8,144 nt of DNA from Arthrobacter sp. (GTDB lineage: Bacteria; Actinomycetota; Actinomycetes; Actinomycetales; Micrococcaceae): NCBI GenBank assembly GCA_025464545.1, contig JAODMA010000195.1:1-8144 (forward strand), read 5' to 3'. This document shows, in pieces, positions 1 through 6,566 of the stretch. Each line of letters starts with the position of its first letter. Position 1 is the first letter of the stretch. Under the pieces are notes generated by a model. It saw nothing but the letters and a program-made list of their open reading frames with translations. It was not told the origin of the DNA and did no database searches. The position numbers and the translations under genes were made by a program.

Positions 1-63
1 GACGCCTTCATCGAAGCTGTCCGCGAGCTCGTGGAAGGGCAGGCTCAGACCAGCGAGGAGTAA
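1..63 (+). CDS. murD: UDP-N-acetylmuramoylalanine--D-glutamate ligase (MurD), C-terminal end only
   Basis: An open frame enters from the left edge and ends in TAA at 61-63, leaving 20 codons. The residues DAFIEAVREL followed by a short polar tail fit the last helix of MurD, the cytoplasmic ligase that adds D-Glu to UDP-MurNAc-L-Ala. The fragment has no catalytic motif, so the call rests on the C-terminal resemblance plus synteny: murD normally precedes ftsW in actinobacterial dcw clusters. Its last codons contain GAGGAG (55-60), which serves as the ribosome binding site of ftsW, and only 2 bp separate the two genes, so they are probably co-transcribed and translationally coupled. Confidence 0.75.
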   Translation, partial: DAFIEAVRELVEGQAQTSEE

Positions 64-65
64 CA

Positions 66-1577
66 ATGGTCAGCACGCCCACACGCACCCCCGCGGCCAA
101 GGCCGCCGCCGCCAGGCCCGGCGCCGCGAAGGCACCGGCCCGCTCCGGCGAGGCGGTGAAGCGGCAGTCACCGGCGGCCAGGGTCCGCGGCTGGTCCCGG
201 AGCTTCTGGTCCGCGCTGGAAGGCTCGGGGAAGTCCCGCAACGGCTCGACGTACTACCTGATCCTCGGTGCCACGCTGGCACTGACGGCGATCGGGATTC
301 TGATGGTGCTCTCCGCTTCCAGCGTGGAGGCCATCGCGGCAGGGGAGTCGCCCTATTCGGCCGCCCTGAAGCAAGGCTTGTTCGCCGCCATCGGCGTCTT
401 CTGCATGTTCCTGCTCTCCCGCGTCAACGTTGTCTGGCTCAAGCGCTTCGCCTGGCTGGCCATCTTCGCCGCGCTGGTCCTGCTGGTGCTGGTGCTCCTC
501 GTCGGGCGCAGTGCCCTGGGCAACCAGAACTGGATCGATATCGGGCCCTTCACCTTCCAGCCGTCCGAGGCCTCCAAACTCGCCCTGGCGCTGTGGATGG
601 CCACGGTGCTCGGCGCCAAGGCCAAGCTCCTGAACCAGTCCAAGCACGCCCTGATTCCCGTTGGCCCGGTCGCCGTGCTCGTGATCGGGCTCATCCTCGC
701 CGGCAACGACCTCGGGACGGCCATGATCGTCATGATGATCACCGCCGCGGCCCTCTTCTTCGCCGGCGTCCGGCTCTACGTCTTCGGTATTGCCGGAATT
801 GTGCTGGGGGCGCTCACCACGGTCCTGGCCATCACCAGCCCCAACCGGGTCTGCCGCATCCTGTCCTGGACCGGCCAGACCTGTGCCGACGGCTCCGACC
901 TGAACTACCAGTCGACCAACGGCCTCTACGGCCTCGCCTCGGGCGGCTGGTTCGGCGTGGGCCTGGGCCAGAGCCGGCAGAAGTACAGCTGGATTCCCGA
1001 GGCCCACAACGACTTCATCTTCGCCATCATCGGCGAGGAACTCGGCCTGATCGGCACCCTCGTGGTGCTGGTTCTGTTCGGCATCCTGGGCACCGCGATC
1101 TACCGCGTCGTCGTGGCGCAGAAGGACATGTTCCACCGGGTTCTTGCCGGGACCATCATGGTCTGGCTGCTCGGCCAGGCCACGGTCAACATGGCGGTTG
1201 TCACCGGGCTGGCTCCCGTGGTGGGCATCCCGCTGCCCTTCATCTCCTACGGCGGCTCAGCCCTGCTCATGTCCTTGTGCGCCATCGGCGTAGTCATGTC
1301 TCTGGCCCGGGCGCAGATGCCGCCCGGCATGCAGCCCAAGGGACTCGTCAGGTTCGGCCCGGCCGGACTGGCCAGATCCCTGCGTAAGAGCATCGCCGCC
1401 CGGGCCGCCGCCCGGAACCCGAACACCCCGCCGTCCCGCCCCGCCCCGCAGCACCCCGCCCCGCAGCACGGGGCACCGAAGCGCGGGGCACCGAACAATC
1501 CGGCACCGAACAATCCGGCACCGAAAAGTCCCGCCCGTAACCCGGGACCCAAAAACCCAGCACGAAAGCGGAAATAA
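66..1577 (+). CDS. ftsW: Septal peptidoglycan glycosyltransferase FtsW (SEDS family)
   Basis: Integral membrane protein of 503 aa that polymerises lipid II into septal glycan together with a class B PBP. Residues 1-60 are a basic, Ala/Pro-rich cytoplasmic N-tail, followed by hydrophobic segments (about 62-84, 103-120, 128-147, 168-184, 198-214, 218-234, 238-257, 317-348, 360-380, 390-415) consistent with the ten-helix SEDS fold. SEDS signatures visible: NQNWIDIGPFTFQPSEASK (153-171), PEAHNDFIFAIIGEELG (311-327), in which D316 aligns with the catalytic Asp of FtsW/RodA, and GIPLPFISYGGSAL (387-400). The stretch 259-300 is the large extracytoplasmic loop, with two Cys (263, 273). Residues 416-503 are a long Pro/Ala/Asn/Lys-rich cytoplasmic tail partly built from 5-residue repeats. 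FtsW is preferred over RodA because of the position between murD and murG. ATG at 66 has GAGGAG five bases upstream. Confidence 0.97.
   Translation: MVSTPTRTPAAKAAAARPGAAKAPARSGEAVKRQSPAARVRGWSRSFWSALEGSGKSRNGSTYYLILGATLALTAIGILMVLSASSVEAIAAGESPYSAALKQGLFAAIGVFCMFLLSRVNVVWLKRFAWLAIFAALVLLVLVLLVGRSALGNQNWIDIGPFTFQPSEASKLALALWMATVLGAKAKLLNQSKHALIPVGPVAVLVIGLILAGNDLGTAMIVMMITAAALFFAGVRLYVFGIAGIVLGALTTVLAITSPNRVCRILSWTGQTCADGSDLNYQSTNGLYGLASGGWFGVGLGQSRQKYSWIPEAHNDFIFAIIGEELGLIGTLVVLVLFGILGTAIYRVVVAQKDMFHRVLAGTIMVWLLGQATVNMAVVTGLAPVVGIPLPFISYGGSALLMSLCAIGVVMSLARAQMPPGMQPKGLVRFGPAGLARSLRKSIAARAAARNPNTPPSRPAPQHPAPQHGAPKRGAPNNPAPNNPAPKSPARNPGPKNPARKRK
1446..1535 (+). repeat. 15-bp imperfect tandem repeat inside the ftsW 3' end
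   Basis: Six consecutive 15-bp units, each beginning CCG(C/A)A, run in frame through the ftsW tail. Units 4 and 5 (1491-1505 and 1506-1520) are identical (CCGAACAATCCGGCA). Unit 1 is CCGCAGCACCCCGCC; units 2, 3 and 6 are diverged copies. They encode pentapeptides of the form P-x-x-(P/G)-A: PQHPA, PQHGA, PKRGA, PNNPA, PNNPA, PKSPA. Identity at DNA level between units 4 and 5 suggests recent duplication by slippage. Confidence 0.85.
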
Positions 1578-1583
1578 GCCTTC

Positions 1584-2726
1584 ATGAGTACCGAGTCGCC
1601 TTTGTCCGTCGTCCTCGCCGGCGGCGGAACAGCCGGGCACATCAGCCCGCTCCTGGCCATCGCGCATGCAATCCGGGAAGCCCGTCCCGATGCCCGGCTA
1701 CTCGCCGTCGGCACGCCCGGCGGGATGGAGGCCAGGCTGGTCCCGGCCGCAGGGGTGGACCTCGCGACAATCAGCCGGGTCCCCTTTCCGCGCAAACCGT
1801 CACTGGACCTGCTCCGGCTGCCCGGCCGGCTCGCGGGCGCCGTGAAGCAGGCCGGGGTGATCCTCGACGAGGCCGGGGCCGACGTGCTCGTCGGTGTCGG
1901 GGGATATGTCTGCACGCCCATGTACCTCGCCGCCCGACGACGGAACATTCCGATCGTGATCCATGAAGCCAACACCCGGCCGGGACTCGCGAACCGCGTA
2001 GGGGCGCGGCTGGGCGCAAAAGTGGCCGTAGCCTTCGCCGGCACCAGGCTCCCCGGGGCCATCCATGTCGGCATGCCCATGCGCCGGGAAATTTCCGGCC
2101 TCGACCGTCCCGCCGCCAGGGCGGCTGCCCGGACGGCGCTTGGCCTTGATCCGGAGCAGCCCACGCTCATCGTTACCGGCGGATCCTCGGGAGCGCAAAG
2201 CATTAACCGGACCATCGCCGCCACCGTCAGTGCCCTCGCCGACGCCGGGATCCAGACCCTGCACATCACCGGGCGGGACAAGTCAGTCCACGATGCCGAC
2301 GGCAAGCCGCTCGCGGCCCCCGGGTACCGGCAGGTGGAATACGTGGACGGGATGGAATCGGTCTACGCCGCGGCGGACGTGCTGCTGGCCCGCTCCGGCG
2401 CAGCGACCGTCTGCGAAGTGGCGGCCGTCGGCCTGCCCGCCGTGTTCGTGCCCCTCCCCATCGGCAATGGCGAGCAGGCCCTCAACGCCGCCGGCCTGGT
2501 GGACGCCGGCGGCGCCCTGATCGTGCCGGACAACGCGTTCACCCCGGAATGGGTGCGCCAGCACATCACCCCGCTGCTGGTGGACGGCGGGCGGCTTGCC
2601 CGGATGGCACAAAGCGCCGGTCAGCTCGGCATCCGCGACGCAGACCGGCGGATGGCCGAACTCGTCCAGGAAGCGGCCGCGTCGTCCAAGGCAGCGTCGT
2701 TGAAACAGCACAGCAGGAAGCGGTAA
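1584..2726 (+). CDS. murG: UDP-N-acetylglucosamine--N-acetylmuramyl-(pentapeptide) pyrophosphoryl-undecaprenol GlcNAc transferase MurG
   Basis: A 380-aa GT-B glycosyltransferase (GT28 family) that transfers GlcNAc from UDP-GlcNAc to lipid I, giving lipid II at the cytoplasmic face of the membrane. Seen in the sequence: the N-terminal glycine loop [10 protein letters not shown] (13-22), the acceptor-domain stretch [10 protein letters not shown] (103-112), IHEAN (126-130), the second glycine loop TGGSSGAQS (198-206), and the UDP-GlcNAc-binding block [20 protein letters not shown] (271-290, with E278 in the usual sugar-contacting position) followed by [12 protein letters not shown] (291-302), a form common in actinobacteria. 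Length is normal for the family. It starts 6 bp after ftsW; the Shine-Dalgarno is weak (GGAA 1570-1573, ten bases from ATG), so translation may depend on coupling with ftsW. The C-terminus ends in a short Ser/Ala/Lys-rich tail. Confidence 0.97.
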   Translation: MSTESPLSVVLAGGGTAGHISPLLAIAHAIREARPDARLLAVGTPGGMEARLVPAAGVDLATISRVPFPRKPSLDLLRLPGRLAGAVKQAGVILDEAGADVLVGVGGYVCTPMYLAARRRNIPIVIHEANTRPGLANRVGARLGAKVAVAFAGTRLPGAIHVGMPMRREISGLDRPAARAAARTALGLDPEQPTLIVTGGSSGAQSINRTIAATVSALADAGIQTLHITGRDKSVHDADGKPLAAPGYRQVEYVDGMESVYAAADVLLARSGAATVCEVAAVGLPAVFVPLPIGNGEQALNAAGLVDAGGALIVPDNAFTPEWVRQHITPLLVDGGRLARMAQSAGQLGIRDADRRMAELVQEAAASSKAASLKQHSRKR

Positions 2727-2731
2727 ACGCC

Positions 2732-4207
2732 ATGACCCAGCACCAAGACCAGCCGGAGCCGCAGGCCGTGCGCCCGCAGGAGTCCCTCGGCAGGGTCCAC
2801 TTCATCGGCATAGGCGGGGTGGGCATGTCCGCCGTCGCCCGCATTCTGGTGGCGCGCGGCCTGCCGGTCAGCGGATCCGATGCCAAGGATCTCCCGGTCA
2901 TGGCCGAGCTCGCCGCAGCCGGTGCCCGGATCCACGTCGGCTACGCCGCCGCGAACCTCGGTGACGCGCAAACCGTCGTGGCCGGCTCAGCGATCCGTCC
3001 GGACAACCCCGAACTGGCTGCGGCACGGGCCGCCGGGCTGCCGGTACTGCACCGTTCGGAAGCACTGGCATCGACGATGGCGGACGACGCCGTCGTGACC
3101 GTGGCCGGCACCCATGGAAAATCAACCACGACGTCGATGATCACCGTCCTGCTGCAGGGCGCCGGGCTCGATCCGTCCTTCGCGATCGGCGCGAATGTGC
3201 CGGCGCTGGGCGTCAATGCCGCCCACGGCAGCTCCCGCATCTTCGTCGCGGAAGCGGACGAGTCCGATGGCTCCTTCCTGAACTACCGCCCGCAGATCGC
3301 GGTCGTCACCAACGTCGAACCCGACCACCTTGACCACTACGGCACCGCCGAAGCCGTCTACGCGTCCTTCGACCGCTTCACCGAACTGTTGCCCGCCGAC
3401 GGCGTCCTGGTGGCCTGCGCGGACGACGACGGCGCCCTGGCGCTGGCCCGCCGCACCCTCGCGCGCGGCAACACCCGGGTGGTGCTGTACGGCACGGCGC
3501 CCGACGCCGATGTGAAGCTGCACGACGGCGGTCCCGGCGCTGTACGGATCGAAACCCCTGCGGGCAGGTTCGATGTCGAGCTCCAGGTTCCCGGGAGGCA
3601 CAACGCGCTCAATGCGGCAGCAGCCTTCGCCGTCGCGCTCGAACTCGGTGTCGCACCCCAGGCCGCCGCCGGAGCCCTCGCGCACTTCTCCGGAGCGTCG
3701 CGGCGCTTCGAGTTCAAGGGCGCAGGCCGCGGGGTGCGGGTCTACGACGACTACGCCCATCACCCCACCGAGGTCCGGGCCGCGCTGTCCGCCGCCCGCT
3801 CGGTAGCCGGCGGGCACCGGGTGCATGTGCTCTTCCAGCCGCACCTGTTTTCCCGGACCCGCGAATTTGCCCGCGACTTCGCCGAAGCGCTCAACGCCGC
3901 CGACACGGCGCTGGTGCTGGACATCTATCCGGCCCGCGAAGACCCCATCCCCGGCGTCAGCAGTGAGCTGATCGCCGAACACCTGGGCGCGGGGGGCCGG
4001 CTCGTGGGCCCGGGCCGGGACGCCGTTGGGGCCCTCGTGGCTGCAGCAGCCCCCGGCGACATCGTCCTGACGGCCGGAGCCGGCGATGTGACGGCTTACG
4101 GCCCGCTCATCGTCGACGCCCTGACAGCCGTAACGCCGGAGTCCGGGACGCTGGGTTCCGGATCGATGCCTTCCGGGGCACCGGATTCCGGAGCAGCCGG
4201 TGGCTAG
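2732..4207 (+). CDS. murC: UDP-N-acetylmuramate--L-alanine ligase MurC
   Basis: ATP-dependent Mur ligase of 491 aa that adds L-Ala to UDP-MurNAc, the first amino acid of the stem peptide. Domains in order: N-terminal UDP-binding Rossmann domain with HFIGIGGVGMS (23-33), central ATPase domain with P-loop AGTHGKSTTT (125-134), the block EADESDGSF (174-182), the metal/ATP-site stretch VTNVEPDHLDHYG (192-204) and HNALNAAAA (290-298), and a C-terminal domain with RRFEFKG (324-330), DDYAHHP (339-345) and QPHLFSRT (369-376). I chose ATG 2732, 5 bp after murG, preceded by AGGAAG (2715-2720). The frame is open back to 2549, but that part lies inside murG and has no family homology. The last 21 residues (SG-x3 repeats) are a low-complexity extension beyond the Mur fold. 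The end overlaps ftsQ by 8 bp. Confidence 0.97.
   Translation: MTQHQDQPEPQAVRPQESLGRVHFIGIGGVGMSAVARILVARGLPVSGSDAKDLPVMAELAAAGARIHVGYAAANLGDAQTVVAGSAIRPDNPELAAARAAGLPVLHRSEALASTMADDAVVTVAGTHGKSTTTSMITVLLQGAGLDPSFAIGANVPALGVNAAHGSSRIFVAEADESDGSFLNYRPQIAVVTNVEPDHLDHYGTAEAVYASFDRFTELLPADGVLVACADDDGALALARRTLARGNTRVVLYGTAPDADVKLHDGGPGAVRIETPAGRFDVELQVPGRHNALNAAAAFAVALELGVAPQAAAGALAHFSGASRRFEFKGAGRGVRVYDDYAHHPTEVRAALSAARSVAGGHRVHVLFQPHLFSRTREFARDFAEALNAADTALVLDIYPAREDPIPGVSSELIAEHLGAGGRLVGPGRDAVGALVAAAAPGDIVLTAGAGDVTAYGPLIVDALTAVTPESGTLGSGSMPSGAPDSGAAGG
4141..4200 (+). repeat. Four 15-bp units with a TCCGG core at the murC 3' end / ftsQ start
   Basis: TCCGG recurs exactly every 15 bp at 4142, 4157, 4172 and 4187. 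The units are 4141-4155 (GTCCGGGACGCTGGG), 4156-4170, 4171-4185 (TTCCGGGGCACCGGA) and 4186-4200 (TTCCGGAGCAGCCGG). In frame they encode four pentapeptides starting Ser-Gly: SGTLG, SGSMP, SGAPD, SGAAG. The last unit also contains the GGAG (4190-4193) that precedes the GTG start of ftsQ, and the G of that start codon is the last base of the tract. Confidence 0.75.
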
Positions 4208-5075
4208 CACCCGCCGCCCCACCTACAAGACCGGCGCCCGCCGGTCGCCGGACCGGGCGGACGGGACACCGGCGAATGTGATTTCGGCGTCCAAGGCCGA
4301 ACCCGGGCCGGGCGTCCGTTCCGCTGCACCCGGCGCTCCGGACAAGCAGCAGGACAATATCCTGTCCTTTCCGGAGCCCAAGGCCAGGCGACGGAAAAGG
4401 ATCGTCCTGAGCACCATCGGGGTCATCGCGGCGCTCGTCGCCGCGGTCGTCCTGACCGCCGTCTACAGCCCGGTGCTGGCCTTGCGCACCGTCACGGTGG
4501 AGGGCACGAAGCTGCTGAGCGCGGAGCAGGTGCAGGCCGCCCTGGCACCGCTCCAGGGCAAGCCCCTGCCGCAGATCAGCGACGAGGACGTCACAGCCCT
4601 GCTCCAGCCGCTCGTCCAGGTTAAGGACGTAACCACCCAGGCGCGCCCGCCCGCCACGCTGGCGGTGCACATCACCGAGCGCGTCCCGGTGGCCAAGCTC
4701 AAGCACGGTGAGGGCCTGCAGCTGGTGGATGTCGAGGGCATCCCGCTCAGTGCCACGACGGAGGACGCCTCCGTGGCGCTGCCCGTCATCGACGCAGGGG
4801 AGGGCGCCCTGGCTCCGGAGCTGTTCCACGCCGTTACCGCGGTCTTGGGCGCCCTTCCGTCAGACGTACTCGCCAAGCTCTCCGACGCCTCGGCAAAGTC
4901 CGCGGACGCCGTCGAGCTCAAACTTGTGGACGGGCAGACGGTCATCTGGGGGAACGCGGGGGAAAAGGAACTCAAGGCACGGGTCCTGACCGCCCTCCTC
5001 AAGGTCCCCGCCGACCCGAGAAACCCCGTACGGATCTACGATGTCAGCGTGCCCCGGCACCCCGTCACCCGCTAG
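4200..5075 (+). CDS. ftsQ: Cell division protein FtsQ (DivIB), POTRA-domain divisome scaffold
   Basis: A 291-aa bitopic membrane protein. Residues 1-66 form a charged, disordered cytoplasmic tail ending in a basic cluster (KARRRKR, 61-67) that obeys the positive-inside rule. Residues 68-90 are the single membrane helix. The POTRA domain starts at about 95 (LRTVTVEGTKLLSAEQVQAA) and runs to about 165 (VHITERVPVA), followed by the beta-rich FtsQ/DivIB domain with GLQLVDVEGIPL (172-183) and the end block DGQTVIWG (244-251). FtsQ links the FtsL-FtsB pair and the septal synthases to the divisome. The start is GTG at 4200, overlapping the end of murC by 8 bp, with GGAG (4190-4193) six bases upstream. 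Length is normal for actinobacterial FtsQ. No ftsA follows, as expected for this phylum. Confidence 0.93.
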   Translation: MASTRRPTYKTGARRSPDRADGTPANVISASKAEPGPGVRSAAPGAPDKQQDNILSFPEPKARRRKRIVLSTIGVIAALVAAVVLTAVYSPVLALRTVTVEGTKLLSAEQVQAALAPLQGKPLPQISDEDVTALLQPLVQVKDVTTQARPPATLAVHITERVPVAKLKHGEGLQLVDVEGIPLSATTEDASVALPVIDAGEGALAPELFHAVTAVLGALPSDVLAKLSDASAKSADAVELKLVDGQTVIWGNAGEKELKARVLTALLKVPADPRNPVRIYDVSVPRHPVTR

Positions 5076-5143
5076 TCTCCGGACGCACCAAAATTTTTGT
5101 TGGGGTATTTGGCCGGTATTCCCGCGACACGCGGCCCCGGTTA

Positions 5144-5172
5144 TTGAATGTCCCCTACATAGGAAATAGCGT
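5144..5172 (+). promoter_or_regulatory. Candidate upstream ftsZ promoter
   Basis: TTGAAT (5144-5149) and TAGCGT (5167-5172) are separated by 17 bp. The -10 fits the actinobacterial TAnnnT/TAG-Pu-Pu-T pattern at most positions and the -35 matches TTGACA at four of six. A start near 5179 would put the whole inverted repeat at 5201-5221 into the mRNA. Sequence match only. Confidence 0.3.
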
Positions 5173-5174
5173 TC

Positions 5175-5204
5175 CAGACATGAGTTACTTGACATAACTA
5201 TAAC
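5175..5204 (+). promoter_or_regulatory. Candidate proximal ftsZ promoter
   Basis: TATAAC (5199-5204) matches the bacterial -10 consensus at five of six positions. CAGACA (5175-5180) is an acceptable -35 (four of six) at 18 bp. The start site would fall near 5211, the centre of the inverted repeat, leaving a leader of about 75 nt before ftsZ. Moderate support: it is the best -10 in the AT-rich region, but the -35 is weak. Confidence 0.4.
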
Positions 5205-5221
5205 CTTCAACTCGAAGGTTA
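5201..5221 (+). repeat. Perfect inverted repeat in the ftsZ control region
   Basis: TAACCTTC (5201-5208) and GAAGGTTA (5214-5221) are exact reverse complements around the 5-nt centre AACTC. The left arm overlaps the candidate -10 TATAAC by four bases and the right arm holds GAAGG just before an ATG at 5222. It could be a dimeric repressor or activator site on DNA, or an RNA hairpin if transcription starts upstream. No T-run follows, so it is not a terminator. Confidence 0.75.
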
Positions 5222-5287
5222 ATGTTCAAAGCTTCAAGCCCGACTCCAATCAGTTTTCGCAATAGAACACGAACAAGGGACACGTAA
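5222..5287 (+). CDS. Possible 21-codon upstream ORF in the ftsZ leader
   Basis: ATG at 5222 opens a frame of 21 codons, rich in Ser, Thr and Arg, that ends with TAA at 5285-5287, one base before the GTG of ftsZ. GAAGG (5214-5218) precedes the ATG by only three bases, which is short for a ribosome binding site. I recognise no protein family. The codons do not show the C/G third-position preference of the neighbouring genes, so this may be a chance frame. If translated, its stop would place ribosomes on the ftsZ start, a coupling arrangement. Confidence 0.2.
   Translation: MFKASSPTPISFRNRTRTRDT
5275..5280 (+). promoter_or_regulatory. ftsZ ribosome binding site
   Basis: AAGGGA lies eight bases before the GTG at 5289. 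It supports the choice of a GTG start giving a protein that begins [10 protein letters not shown], the expected actinobacterial FtsZ N-terminus. Confidence 0.75.
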
Positions 5288-5288
5288 C

Positions 5289-6509
5289 GTGGCAGCTCCG
5301 CAGAATTACTTGGCCGTCATCAAGGTCGTCGGCATCGGCGGCGGTGGCGTGAACGCAGTCAACCGCATGATCGAAGTCGGCCTCCGCGGCGTCGAATTCA
5401 TCGCCATCAACACCGATGCCCAGGCATTGCTGATGAGCGACGCAGACGTCAAGCTCGACGTCGGTCGCGAGCTGACCCGCGGGCTGGGAGCCGGGGCTAA
5501 CCCTGAGGTCGGCAAGCAGGCTGCCGAGGACCACGCCGACGAGATCGAAGAGGTCATCCGCGGCGCAGACATGGTCTTCGTGACCGCCGGCGAGGGCGGC
5601 GGCACCGGAACCGGCGGCGCACCGGTCGTGGCCCGCATCGCCCGCTCACTCGGCGCACTGACCATCGGCGTCGTCACCCGGCCCTTCACCTTCGAAGGCC
5701 GCCGCCGTGCCGGCTCCGCAGAGGCCGGGATCGACGCTCTCCGCGACGAAGTCGACACACTGATCGTCATCCCGAATGACCGCCTGCTTTCCATCAGCGA
5801 CCGCAACGTGTCCGTCCTTGACGCGTTCCGTTCCGCCGACCAGGTGCTGCTGTCCGGTGTCCAGGGCATCACCGACCTGATCACCACCCCGGGCCTGATC
5901 AACCTCGACTTTGCCGACGTCAAGTCGGTCATGCAGGGTGCGGGTTCTGCACTCATGGGCATCGGCTCGGCCCGCGGCGAAGACCGTGCCGTGAAGGCCG
6001 CCGAGCTCGCCATCGCCTCGCCGCTGCTCGAGGCTTCGATCGACGGCGCCCACGGCGTCCTCCTGTCCATCCAGGGCGGCTCCGACCTCGGCCTGTTCGA
6101 GATCAACGAAGCAGCCCGCCTGGTCCAGGAGGTTGCCCACCCGGAGGCCAACATCATCTTCGGCGCCGTCATCGACGACGCCCTCGGTGACGAAGCCCGC
6201 GTCACGGTTATCGCCGCCGGCTTCGACGACGTCAAGGCCACCTCGCCGTCCATGGACCAGTCGCTTCCGCAGACGGCGCCGCAGCGTCCGGCTGCCCCCG
6301 CACCCGCTCCCGCGCAGGCCCCGGCCTCGGCCCACGTCCAGCCGCTGCACGCATCGGTCGGAGCTGCCGGCCTCGGCGGCTGGGGCCAGCAGCGGCCGTC
6401 CGCCGTGCCGGCGGACGCCGGTTTCGACGTCGACCTGCCGTCCGTCGTGGAACCGGATCTGTCCGGCCGCCACTCGGATGACCTGGATGTTCCCGACTTC
6501 CTGAAGTAG
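5289..6509 (+). CDS. ftsZ: Cell division protein FtsZ (tubulin-like GTPase)
   Basis: Cytoplasmic GTPase of 406 aa that polymerises into the Z-ring and recruits the divisome. Visible features: the nucleotide-binding start [17 protein letters not shown] (11-27), NTDAQAL (41-47), the tubulin signature GGGTGTGG (103-110), the ribose/guanine-side block TRPFTFEG (130-137), NDRLL (163-167), and the T7 synergy loop [11 protein letters not shown] (205-215) whose acidic residues complete the GTPase site of the next subunit. The conserved GTPase and C-terminal domains end near 316. Residues about 317-395 are a Pro/Ala/Gln-rich disordered linker, and the end [10 protein letters not shown] (397-406) is the conserved C-terminal peptide that binds partners such as SepF and FtsW. 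Start is GTG with AAGGGA at -8. It has its own promoter region and terminator, so it can be expressed separately from the upstream operon. Confidence 0.99.
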   Translation: MAAPQNYLAVIKVVGIGGGGVNAVNRMIEVGLRGVEFIAINTDAQALLMSDADVKLDVGRELTRGLGAGANPEVGKQAAEDHADEIEEVIRGADMVFVTAGEGGGTGTGGAPVVARIARSLGALTIGVVTRPFTFEGRRRAGSAEAGIDALRDEVDTLIVIPNDRLLSISDRNVSVLDAFRSADQVLLSGVQGITDLITTPGLINLDFADVKSVMQGAGSALMGIGSARGEDRAVKAAELAIASPLLEASIDGAHGVLLSIQGGSDLGLFEINEAARLVQEVAHPEANIIFGAVIDDALGDEARVTVIAAGFDDVKATSPSMDQSLPQTAPQRPAAPAPAPAQAPASAHVQPLHASVGAAGLGGWGQQRPSAVPADAGFDVDLPSVVEPDLSGRHSDDLDVPDFLK

Positions 6510-6515
6510 ATCCCG

Positions 6516-6558
6516 AGGCACCATGGCACTGCCGGTTGGCAGTGCCATGGTGCTTTCT
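6516..6558 (+). terminator. Intrinsic terminator after ftsZ
   Basis: GCACCATGGCACTGCC (6518-6533) pairs perfectly with 6538-6553 around a GGTT loop (6534-6537). A G-U and an A-U pair extend the stem at its base, and TTTCT (6554-6558) follows. This 16-bp uninterrupted stem with a short U-tract starts 9 bases after the ftsZ stop. The other strand has no T-run after the stem, so it appears to act only on + strand transcription. Confidence 0.88.
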
Positions 6559-6566
6559 CGTAGGAT
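6536..6566 (+). promoter_or_regulatory. Candidate promoter for pgeF-yggS, overlapping the ftsZ terminator
   Basis: TTGGCA (6536-6541, five of six to TTGACA) and TAGGAT (6561-6566, a full match to the actinobacterial TAG-Pu-Pu-T -10) are 19 bp apart. The -35 lies in the loop and 3' arm of the terminator hairpin. Transcription would begin around 6573, leaving a leader of about 20 nt before the chosen GTG of pgeF. Spacing is one base longer than ideal. Confidence 0.5.

Larger units (their letters stand above)
5076..5288 (+). promoter_or_regulatory. ftsQ-ftsZ intergenic control region
   Basis: This 213-bp gap is the largest non-coding stretch in the window. GC falls to about 40% over 5141-5288 (60 of 148 bases by hand count), against clearly higher GC in the flanking genes. 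It begins with an A/T block (AAAATTTTTG, 5090-5099), then a small GC hairpin (CCGCG-ACA-CGCGG, 5122-5134), then AT-rich promoter-like sequence, a perfect inverted repeat (5201-5221) and the ftsZ ribosome binding site. There is no T-tract after the hairpin, so I see no convincing terminator for ftsQ; some transcription from upstream may read into ftsZ. Multiple ftsZ promoters in this gap are known in other actinobacteria. Confidence 0.7.

Noticed and set aside
593..1387. A 264-codon + strand frame inside ftsW
   Set aside because: Arg/His/Pro-rich frame shadow of a membrane-protein gene; the ftsW frame has clear SEDS motifs throughout the same stretch.
1247..2305. Long open frames on the - strand (also 168-1136, 3122-4222, 5306-6529, 6232-7704)
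   Set aside because: They lie opposite well-identified genes and their composition (Arg, Ala, Gly, Pro, Asp, His) is what GC-rich codon bias produces on the opposite strand. No recognisable domains, and no separate promoters seen.
2549..2731. N-terminal extension of murC by 61 codons to an ATG at 2549
   Set aside because: The extension lies wholly inside murG in another frame, is Arg/Pro-rich frame-shadow sequence, and the MurC homology begins just after ATG 2732, which has its own ribosome binding site.
5122..5134. Hairpin CCGCG-ACA-CGCGG as a terminator of ftsQ
   Set aside because: Only a 5-bp stem and no following T-run, so unlikely to terminate transcription by itself.
5189..5225. TTGACA at 5189-5194 as a -35 box
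   Set aside because: It is a perfect consensus hexamer, but 16-19 bp downstream there is only GC-containing palindrome sequence with no -10; the nearest TAATGT (5220-5225) is 25 bp away.
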